Assembly (NCBI GenBank): GCA_016124645.1
Contig: WGNE01000020.1
Location: 1 to 33,952, forward strand
DNA from: Alphaproteobacteria bacterium
Lineage (GTDB): Bacteria; Pseudomonadota; Alphaproteobacteria; Micavibrionales; UBA2020
Direction: 5' to 3'
Length of the DNA stretch: 33,952 nt
Under the pieces are notes generated by a model that did no database searches, had not been told where the DNA came from, and was given only the letters and a program-made list of their open reading frames with translations. A program made the position numbers and the translations under genes. Below are positions 28,558 through 33,952 of the stretch, piece by piece (position 1 is the stretch's first letter; the number at the start of each line of letters is the position of its first letter).

Positions 28558-28944
28558 ATGACCCCGTTGTGCCCGTCGGATTACGCCATGGTGACCGTGA
28601 AGCTGGACCAGCCCGCGATGAAGGCGCCCGCCGCCTTTCAGGCGATCAAGGAAGCGCTGGCCCTGAGCGCGCCGGACATCGATGAGAAATACGGCGCCGT
28701 GCCGCTGGGCATGGGCGACGAATACGTGGTGATGATCGAAAAGAACCTCGCCCAGCACCTGAAGAACGAGAACCACCCCAATATCATCGGCGTCTTTTCC
28801 AACCCCGGAATCGGCTCCTTCGGCGCGACCGAGCTGAAAAAGGATTCGGCCGGCAACGACAACGACAAGACCGCCCGGACCCGCCTCAGCGACTTCGGCC
28901 CCGCCCAGTCATGGAGCCGCCGCAACAAGGGCCCCTCGTTCTGA
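28558..28944 (+). CDS. Unrecognised 128-residue protein
   Basis: I do not recognise this protein. It starts at ATG 28558, nine bases after AGGAG, behind its own promoter. The first two thirds look folded, with an amphipathic stretch (about 20-38) and an alternating hydrophobic segment DEYVVMIEKNLAQHL (about 54-68). Residues 72-90 read HPNIIGVFSNPGIGSFGAT, and the last 35 residues are polar and probably disordered. There is no signal peptide, membrane segment, cysteine pair or catalytic motif. It is a single-gene unit between divergent mutL and the convergent pentapeptide gene. Codon use looks like its neighbours, so recent transfer is not indicated. Confidence 0.8.
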   Translation: MTPLCPSDYAMVTVKLDQPAMKAPAAFQAIKEALALSAPDIDEKYGAVPLGMGDEYVVMIEKNLAQHLKNENHPNIIGVFSNPGIGSFGATELKKDSAGNDNDKTARTRLSDFGPAQSWSRRNKGPSF

Positions 28945-28970
28945 GTCTGAACTGATTTTCCTGAAAACCT

Positions 28971-30284
28971 TCAAGTCCGGGGCTTTTTGCCCTCGTCGAA
29001 TTGCGCCTCGTCGATGACCGCGCCCTCGAATTTCGCGCCGCGTAAATCCGCGCCGCGCAGGTCCGCGCCGCGCAGGTCGGCGTTGGTGAAATCGGCCCAG
29101 GCGAGGTCGGCGTTGGACAGGCTGACTTCGTTCAGCCGCGCGCCCATGAATTTCGCGTGGCGCAGCGCCGCGTTGTCGAGCTTGCTGGCGAAGAGGTAGG
29201 AGGTGCCGTCGGGCCGCGTGATGTTCAGCGGCTGCAGGTTGGCGCGCGAGAAGTCGGCGCGCATCAAGAGCGCCCCGCGCATGCGCACGCCGCGCAGGTC
29301 CGCGCTTTGCAGCTGGCATTTCCTGAAATCCGATTCGTCGAGCACCGCGCCCTGCATCTCGATGCTGCGCAGGTCCATTTCCGCGAAGGTGCATTTGACG
29401 GCCTTGGCGGCGGTGAAACGCTCGCTCGACAGGTTGATGCCGTGGCGCATGTCGATGCCCTCCAGCGTCAATTGCTGGCCCTGCCGCCCGGCGGTGGCGA
29501 CCCAGTGGACGTGCTGGATGATCATCTCGTCCAACGAAAGGGGCATTTCGTCCACATCCGTGCCCACGGTGTCGCCGGTCAGCACCAGCTCGAACTTGGT
29601 GCCGGCGGTCTGCTCCGTATCCTTCAGGTCCGCGCCGGTCATGGTGGCGTAGGAAAAATCCGCGTCGCGGATGTCGGAGCCGGTGAGGTCCGCGCCCGAA
29701 AGATCCGTGCCGCGCATGATCGCGCCCTGCAGGTTGGCGCCCTGCAGCTTGGCGTTTTCGAGCACGGCGTCGCTGAAGTCGCTGTTGATGGCGGTGGTGC
29801 TGTTGAGCACCGCGCCCGAAAGGTCGCTGCCGGCGAATTGCACGACCCCGGCCTCGGCCTTCTGGCTGTAGATGTCGTCTTCCTTGTTCAGCTTTCTTTT
29901 CAGCACGGTGCGGCCCTGCCGCAGGTCGGCGCCCGTCATGTCGGCCATGGTCAGGTTGGCTTCCCCGATGTCCGCGCCGCGCATGTCGGCGCGCTGCAGG
30001 CGGGTCTTGACCAGCCGCGCGCCGGTGAAGTCGCAGCCGAAGAGCGTCGCGCTCTCGAAGTTCGCGCCAGAAAGGTCGGTTTCGCACATGATGCAGCCGG
30101 TGAAGTCGGACTGCGAAAGGTTCTGGCCGACGAAGGTCAGCTTGGTCAGGTCGCGGTCGCGCACCACGGCCCGCGCCCCGCCGGGGCGGGCGGTCAGGAA
30201 CATCTGGTGCTTGCGGATGATGTCGTTCAGCTCGGCCTGCGTCATGGGCGCAAGGGTGAAATCATCCTCTGTCTTCGTCGCCAT
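28971..30284 (-). CDS. Pentapeptide-repeat protein with three repeat blocks
   Basis: This 437-residue protein is made largely of A(D/N)LxG-type pentapeptides that should form right-handed quadrilateral beta-helices. Blocks lie at about 45-122, 147-222 and 272-428, the last interrupted near 351-367. Between the second and third blocks a non-repeat segment (about 229-271) reads like a small helix-strand element, and the N-terminal 40 residues are also non-repeat. The end has perfect tandem repeats (ADLRGADLRGADLRGA, about 403-418). No signal peptide is seen. ACAAGGA precedes the start. It follows the 5'-nucleotidase-like gene by 93 bases. Function is unknown; DNA-gyrase protection of the Qnr/MfpA type is one use of this fold but is not shown here. 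Confidence 0.9.
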   Translation of the reverse strand: MATKTEDDFTLAPMTQAELNDIIRKHQMFLTARPGGARAVVRDRDLTKLTFVGQNLSQSDFTGCIMCETDLSGANFESATLFGCDFTGARLVKTRLQRADMRGADIGEANLTMADMTGADLRQGRTVLKRKLNKEDDIYSQKAEAGVVQFAGSDLSGAVLNSTTAINSDFSDAVLENAKLQGANLQGAIMRGTDLSGADLTGSDIRDADFSYATMTGADLKDTEQTAGTKFELVLTGDTVGTDVDEMPLSLDEMIIQHVHWVATAGRQGQQLTLEGIDMRHGINLSSERFTAAKAVKCTFAEMDLRSIEMQGAVLDESDFRKCQLQSADLRGVRMRGALLMRADFSRANLQPLNITRPDGTSYLFASKLDNAALRHAKFMGARLNEVSLSNADLAWADFTNADLRGADLRGADLRGAKFEGAVIDEAQFDEGKKPRT

Positions 30285-30377
30285 TCCTTGTCCGTTCTCT
30301 TGTGGCGAGGGGCTTTGCGTTGCGCTTGTCCATCATAGATGAAGCGTTTTTAAAATTCATTAATGTTTTGAAGCCGT

Positions 30378-31331
30378 TCAGGGGGCTACGGCGGCGGGCG
30401 GCGCGGCGTGTTCCGCGTCGCTTTTCTGCGGCACGTAGCCCGAAGGCACGACTTTGGAGGCGGGTTCGGTGTGGTAGGTCTGGTCGTCGAAGAACAAATC
30501 CGCGCCGATGGCGGCCAGCACATCGACTTTCTGGTACTTGTGGCCTTCCTGGGAGGAACGGCCGATCATATAGGCGCCGTCCACGATCTGTCCCCATTCG
30601 ATGAGGGTGTTCATGGGGCGGATCTGCGTGGTGCCGCTGCGCATGGTGACGAGCGAGGTTTCGATGGGGCAGGTTTCCTTCGGAAAAGTCGCCTTCAAGG
30701 CCTCGATGACGAAAAGAACGCGGGCGAAGGGGCCGGCGGGCATGGGCACGTCGGCCATCTCCGTCTCGAACTTCATGAAGCCGAGCAGGCCTTCCTTCTG
30801 GAACACGGCCTCGGATTCGCCGCCGAAGAGCACCTGATCGCCGTCGAAGGCGAAATGCACCTTGCCGGGCTTGCAGGCGGCGGCCTCGCTCGGCGGGTCG
30901 TGCAGGACGGAGGCGGCGATGTCGCCGTCCACGGCGCGCTGCACGTCCTCGGGGTGGCGGGACAGGAACAGGTCGATGCCATAGGCCTTCAGCAGCCCGG
31001 CTTCCACCGGCTTGCCGCCCGTCAGCGCGATGCGCGGAATGTCGAGCCCGTAATGGTCGAGCGAGTAGCGCGCGCGGATGCCGGTTTCGATGTCGTTGCG
31101 GGAAATCAGCGCCACTTCCACCCGCGGCTTTTCGCCGGGGGTATTGATGGCCAGCAGCTTCTGGATGACGCAAAAGGCGGTGCCGGGCTTCATGATCTCG
31201 CGGCGGCGCTCGAATTGCAGGTGCCGGTAATCGTCGATGCCTTTTTCGAGGTACACTTCATGCTCTTCGCGCAGGTCGAACAGCGCGGAAGTGGAAATGC
31301 CGACGGTCAGCGGTTTATACGGTTGATCCAT
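30378..31331 (-). CDS. Cytosolic 5'-nucleotidase-like protein
   Basis: This 317-residue protein resembles the 5'-nucleotidase family related to eukaryotic cytosolic NT5C1 enzymes, which dephosphorylate nucleoside monophosphates such as AMP. Supporting segments are VGISTSALFDL (10-20), VALISRNDIETG (73-84), DLFLSRHPEDV (120-130) and HFAFDGDQVLFGGESE (159-174). The last of these is the most diagnostic. The C-terminus is Pro/Ala-rich and probably flexible. No signal peptide is present, so it should be cytosolic. It is the first gene of a two-gene minus-strand unit with the pentapeptide protein. Assignment is by pattern recognition. Confidence 0.85.
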   Translation of the reverse strand: MDQPYKPLTVGISTSALFDLREEHEVYLEKGIDDYRHLQFERRREIMKPGTAFCVIQKLLAINTPGEKPRVEVALISRNDIETGIRARYSLDHYGLDIPRIALTGGKPVEAGLLKAYGIDLFLSRHPEDVQRAVDGDIAASVLHDPPSEAAACKPGKVHFAFDGDQVLFGGESEAVFQKEGLLGFMKFETEMADVPMPAGPFARVLFVIEALKATFPKETCPIETSLVTMRSGTTQIRPMNTLIEWGQIVDGAYMIGRSSQEGHKYQKVDVLAAIGADLFFDDQTYHTEPASKVVPSGYVPQKSDAEHAAPPAAVAP

Positions 31332-31427
31332 ACAATTTACATATTAAATTTCTGTTAGATCCTAGACTATTTCTACCTTATTTTTCAAAAAATAAAAGAG
31401 GGATTGGCAATTCAGGTAGGAAAAACC

Positions 31428-31475
31428 ATGTTTATTATGAGATCATTAAGCGGCAATGCCGTAATTTGGCTTTAA
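31428..31475 (+). CDS. Possible 15-codon leader peptide before bolA
   Basis: A short frame of 15 codons (MFIMRSLSGNAVIWL) begins at ATG 31428 with AGGTAGG seven bases upstream and ends 21 bases before bolA. Its second half overlaps a CGGCA/TGCCG hairpin. It could be a translated leader that adjusts bolA-grxD expression, or chance in an AT-rich gap. There is no run of regulatory codons. The 165-base gap between the 5'-nucleotidase-like gene and bolA otherwise shows no promoter I would defend. Confidence 0.25.
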   Translation: MFIMRSLSGNAVIWL

Positions 31476-31496
31476 GTAGGATGAAAAGGGAGCTTC

Positions 31497-31739
31497 ATGG
31501 ACGCCGGAACGATAGAGGCGCTGATCAGGGCCGGGCTGCCCGATGCGGAGGTCGAGATCGACGATGTGCGCGGGGACGGCCAGCACTATGCCGCGCGGGT
31601 GGTTTCGCCGCAGTTCCGCGGCCTCTCGCGCGTCGAGCAGCACCGCCTTGTTTTCAAGGCGCTGGAAGGCCATATCGGTCAGGATATCCACGCCCTCCAG
31701 CTCACGACGCGCAGCGGCGACGAGCTTTCCGGGGAATAA
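31497..31739 (+). CDS. BolA-family protein (BolA2/IbaG-like)
   Basis: BolA proteins pair with monothiol glutaredoxins to bind a [2Fe-2S] cluster and take part in iron-sulfur trafficking or sensing. The 80-residue product has the family core VVSPQFRGLSRVEQHRLVFKAL (35-56, read in parts), with the conserved His49-Arg50 and a second possible cluster ligand, His30, in GDGQHYAA. The short length and GDGxHY loop favour the IbaG/BolA2 subgroup over E. coli BolA. AAAGGGAGC precedes the ATG. It sits 24 bases upstream of its likely partner grxD. Confidence 0.9.
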   Translation: MDAGTIEALIRAGLPDAEVEIDDVRGDGQHYAARVVSPQFRGLSRVEQHRLVFKALEGHIGQDIHALQLTTRSGDELSGE

Positions 31740-31763
31740 AAAGAAGAAGAAACGGGGAAAAGC

Positions 31764-32108
31764 ATGACGCAGTATTTTGAAAAGAACGAGGTCTTCGACC
31801 GCATCCGCCAGGACATCGGCGAGAACGACATCGTGCTCTACATGAAAGGCACGGCGGTCTTCCCGCAATGCGGCTTTTCGGCGGCGGTGGTGCAGATCCT
31901 GCAGAACATCGGCGTGCCCTTCAAGGACATCGACGTGCTGTCGGAACCGGGGCTCGGCCAGGGCATCAAGGATTTCACCAACTGGCCGACCACGCCGCAG
32001 CTCTACGTCAAGGGCGAGTTCATCGGCGGCTGCGACATCGTGCGCGAGCTTTACGCCAGCGGCGACCTCGAAGGGCTCCTGTACCAAAAAGGCCTTTTGA
32101 AGGACTAG
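31764..32108 (+). CDS. grxD: Monothiol glutaredoxin (Grx4 type, CGFS)
   Basis: This CGFS glutaredoxin binds a [2Fe-2S] cluster with glutathione and acts in Fe-S delivery, usually with a BolA partner. The 114-residue protein has Lys28 in YMKGT, the active site CGFS (36-39) in FPQCGFSA, and the glutathione-binding WPTTPQLYVKGEFIGGCDI region (74-92). The length is that of a single-domain Grx4. The adjacent bolA gene supports a shared role. A purine-rich stretch (AAGAAGAAGAAACGGGG) lies upstream. Confidence 0.95.
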   Translation: MTQYFEKNEVFDRIRQDIGENDIVLYMKGTAVFPQCGFSAAVVQILQNIGVPFKDIDVLSEPGLGQGIKDFTNWPTTPQLYVKGEFIGGCDIVRELYASGDLEGLLYQKGLLKD

Positions 32109-32112
32109 CGCG

Positions 32113-33084
32113 TCAGCGTTTTCCGCCGCCCGCCGAGGGAATGGAGGCGCCGATCTTCGCCGTCGCGCCGACGGTGGGGTTGGTGGCCGCAAATATTTTG
32201 TTGTAGCTGTTCATCATCGACGTCATCGGCCCTTGCAGCCCGGGATGCACGCCGCCCAGACCCGTCAGCTTCGCGTCGCTCACGCCCGAAAGATAGCCCT
32301 TGCCGGGCGTGACGGGATAGGGCCATGCGCCGTCGATGCGCCGCGCGACGCCCAGCGCCGCCTGCCGCCCCGCATCTTGCGATATCATGCCGCCGGTAAA
32401 GCCTTTTTCGCGATCCTGCATATGCCCTTGCACCTTGCCAAGCATCATGGCGTCGTATCCGCCGGCTTTCTGCAGGTAGTTGCACCAGCCCGTGAAGCGC
32501 TGCGCATCCGTGCCGGAAACGGTTTTCGGGTCAAGGCCGCCGTGGATTTTCATCATGGCCTTGAGCGGCCCGTCGTTGCCCGTGCGCGCGGCATAGTCTT
32601 CGACGTATTTTTGCTGGAAGACGCGCGCGTCCGCCTCCATGTACCGATCGACGGCCACGGCGGATTCCGGCGGCAGGCGCGAGCCCAGATTGCCGGGCGT
32701 GCCGGCTATCTGCTTGTTCTGGTAACTGTGGCGCAATTCATGCGCGATGGCGCCGACCAGCATGTCGTCCGATCTTTGCGGGTTGAGCATCAGGGTTTTC
32801 TCGCCGATCATGGCGGCGCCGATGTTCGAATTTTTGTCGTGGAATTCAAAGCCGATCTTGATGTCGTTGTCGGCGGCATAGCCCAGCAGAGCCGCGCCCA
32901 TCGGCGTGGCCGCGAACTTGGTCTGCAGGTCCGCCATGCGTGTTTCGTCCAGCTTGTTGAGGTAGCGGCCGATGAAGCCGCGGCGCTTGAAGGTGCCTTC
33001 TTCTTGCGAATAATAGCTGTCGTTGCCATGCAGGACGCTATAGCTCTTTTCAGCTACGTTCTTGATAACATTGTCAAAGGCCAC
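32113..33084 (-). CDS. Uncharacterised protein with HExxH zinc-peptidase motif
   Basis: I prefer the GTG start at 33084, six bases after GGGGG, giving 323 residues. An ATG at 33126 adds 14 residues but has no Shine-Dalgarno and lies at the predicted transcription start. The segment AIAHELRHSYQN holds His115-Glu116-x-x-His119, the zinc-peptidase signature, and YMEADARVFQ supplies Glu150 as a likely third ligand, 31 residues later. This resembles, from memory, uncharacterised putative metallopeptidase families with HELRH. There is no signal peptide or membrane segment. The C-terminal 100 residues are Gly/Ala/Ser-rich. It converges on grxD with a 4-base gap. Substrate and role are unknown. Confidence 0.8.
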   Translation of the reverse strand: MAFDNVIKNVAEKSYSVLHGNDSYYSQEEGTFKRRGFIGRYLNKLDETRMADLQTKFAATPMGAALLGYAADNDIKIGFEFHDKNSNIGAAMIGEKTLMLNPQRSDDMLVGAIAHELRHSYQNKQIAGTPGNLGSRLPPESAVAVDRYMEADARVFQQKYVEDYAARTGNDGPLKAMMKIHGGLDPKTVSGTDAQRFTGWCNYLQKAGGYDAMMLGKVQGHMQDREKGFTGGMISQDAGRQAALGVARRIDGAWPYPVTPGKGYLSGVSDAKLTGLGGVHPGLQGPMTSMMNSYNKIFAATNPTVGATAKIGASIPSAGGGKR

Positions 33085-33132
33085 CGTGATCCCCCGATCC
33101 GGGCCGCCGGGATGCGGCCACGCCATACAACT

Positions 33133-33161
33133 ATGTTAAATTATATGGCGCGTCCGGTCAA
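33133..33161 (-). promoter_or_regulatory. Possible promoter of the HExxH gene
   Basis: On the minus strand TTGACC (33161-33156) and TAACAT (33138-33133) are 17 bases apart. A better -10 match, TATAAT (33145-33140), overlaps but lacks a matching -35. Either choice starts transcription near 33126-33133, just at the upstream ATG, and so supports the GTG at 33084 as start codon. Confidence 0.4.
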
Positions 33162-33180
33162 ATGGGCTGCTGGCGCGGTG

Positions 33181-33952
33181 CTATTCCACCGTCACCGATT
33201 TGGCGAGGTTGCGCGGCTGGTCAACGTCCGTGCCCTTGATGACGGCGGTGTGATAGGCCAGCAGCTGCACCGGGATGGTGTAGAGGATGGGGGCGACGAA
33301 GGGATCGACCTCGGGGATCTCGATCGTCCAGGTCGCCTTGTCCTTCAGCTTGGCGATGCCCTGCTTGTCGGAGATGAGCAGCACCTTGCCGCCCCGCGCC
33401 ACGACTTCCTGCGCGTTGCTGGCGGCTTTTTCGAACAGCGCGTCATAGGGCGCGACGACGATGACCGGCACGGTTTCGTCGATGAGCGCGATGGGCCCGT
33501 GCTTCAGCTCGCCCGAGGCGTAGCCCTCGGCGTGGATGTAGGAAATCTCCTTCAGCTTCAGCGCGCCTTCGAGCGCGATGGGGTAGGAGGTGCCGCGGCC
33601 GAGGTAGAGCACGTCGCGCGCCTCGGATATCTGGTGCGCCATTTCGCGGATTTTCTCGTCATGGCCCAGCAGCTCGGCGACGCGGGCGGGCACTTCGCGC
33701 AGGGCGTCGGTCAGCTCCTTTTCGCGCGCGGCGCTGATGGTGTTGTTCTTGCGCGCAAGCGAAACGGCAAGGCAGGCCAGCGTGGTGAGCTGGGTGGTGA
33801 AGGCCCTGGTCGAGGCGACGCCGATCTCCGGCCCGGCCAGCGTGCGCAGCACGTGGTGGCTTTCGCGCTCGATGGTGCTTTCGATGGTGTTGAGGATGGA
33901 AACCGTGTATTGCGACTGGCGCTTGCAATAGCGCAGGGCTTCCAGCGTGTCC
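33181..33952 (-). CDS. glmS: Glucosamine-6-phosphate synthase, C-terminal part (cut by window edge)
   Basis: GlmS makes glucosamine-6-phosphate from fructose-6-phosphate and glutamine, the first step toward UDP-GlcNAc for peptidoglycan and lipopolysaccharide. About 256 codons are visible; the gene continues past 33952, so the N-terminal glutaminase domain is outside. The frame is open to the edge (it begins DTLEALRYCKRQSQ). The sugar-isomerase domain shows AGPEIGVASTRAFTTQ, LGRGTSYPIALEGALKLKEISY (in parts), HAEGYASGELKHGPIALID and the classic C-terminus PRNLAKSVTVE. No terminator is obvious in the 54 bases before the next gene. Confidence 0.97.
   Translation of the reverse strand, partial: DTLEALRYCKRQSQYTVSILNTIESTIERESHHVLRTLAGPEIGVASTRAFTTQLTTLACLAVSLARKNNTISAAREKELTDALREVPARVAELLGHDEKIREMAHQISEARDVLYLGRGTSYPIALEGALKLKEISYIHAEGYASGELKHGPIALIDETVPVIVVAPYDALFEKAASNAQEVVARGGKVLLISDKQGIAKLKDKATWTIEIPEVDPFVAPILYTIPVQLLAYHTAVIKGTDVDQPRNLAKSVTVE

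Noticed and set aside
28975..28996. GGGC-TTTTT-GCCC mini-hairpin between two convergent genes as a terminator
   Set aside because: The stem is only four to five base pairs and the T run is in the loop, not after the stem. It also overlaps the end of the pentapeptide gene.
28909..30087. Arg-rich 392-codon minus-strand frame overlapping the pentapeptide gene
   Set aside because: It is the same strand in another phase and its repeats simply mirror the pentapeptide repeats; no start site.

Overview
This window is a GC-rich bacterial chromosome segment, almost certainly from an Alphaproteobacterium. The best lineage marker is an ATP12-type F1-ATPase chaperone at 25309-26013, a family known from Alphaproteobacteria and mitochondria. 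A MutL with an endonuclease motif (expected where MutH is absent), a CGFS monothiol glutaredoxin next to bolA, and a block downstream of rplQ containing an HtrA-type protease, rarA, a RluC/RluD-type synthase and ATP12 all agree. I cannot name a genus. No phage, insertion sequence, CRISPR array, tRNA or rRNA is visible.

Layout. (1) 1-607 is non-coding: tandem small hairpins, a good sigma70-type promoter (about 362-389) and a structured leader of about 210 nt before rpsL. (2) 608-19845 is one uninterrupted str-S10-spc-alpha ribosomal superoperon on the + strand: rpsL, rpsG, fusA, tuf; rpsJ, rplC, rplD, rplW, rplB, rpsS, rplV, rpsC, rplP, rpmC, rpsQ; rplN, rplX, rplE, rpsN, rpsH, rplF, rplR, rpsE, rpmD, rplO, secY, adk; rpsM, rpsK, rpoA, rplQ. 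A second strong promoter (17158-17185) precedes rpsM. Hairpins sit at the str/S10 junction, between rplO and secY, and between rpsK and rpoA. A textbook terminator follows rplQ. (3) 19921-26013 (+) is a tightly packed, partly overlapping group: GNAT acetyltransferase, periplasmic HtrA/Deg protease, rarA, an RluC/RluD-type pseudouridine synthase, an AsmA-like membrane protein and the ATP12 chaperone. (4) 26042-28451 (-) holds mutL followed by a small membrane protein. (5) 28558-28944 (+) is an unrecognised 128-residue gene, divergent from mutL. (6) 28971-31331 (-) holds a cytosolic 5'-nucleotidase-like gene followed by a pentapeptide-repeat protein. (7) 31497-32108 (+) is bolA-grxD, expected to act in Fe-S handling. 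(8) 32113-33084 (-) is a protein with an HExxH zinc-peptidase signature. (9) 33181-33952 (-) is the 3' part of glmS, cut by the window edge.

The first 20 kb is the translation core (ribosomal proteins, elongation factors, the RNA polymerase alpha subunit) plus SecY and adenylate kinase. The rest is mostly housekeeping: protein quality control, replication-fork maintenance, rRNA modification, ATP synthase assembly, mismatch repair and Fe-S handling.

The least ordinary observations are: divergent promoters for mutL and the unknown gene whose -35 boxes overlap, with mutL apparently near-leaderless; low-complexity Lys/Ala/Glu tails on six ribosomal proteins; a 12-bp inverted repeat between rplO and secY; the structured rpsL leader; and three uncharacterised proteins (128-residue unknown, HExxH protein, three-block pentapeptide protein). 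I see no clearly new multi-gene system here.
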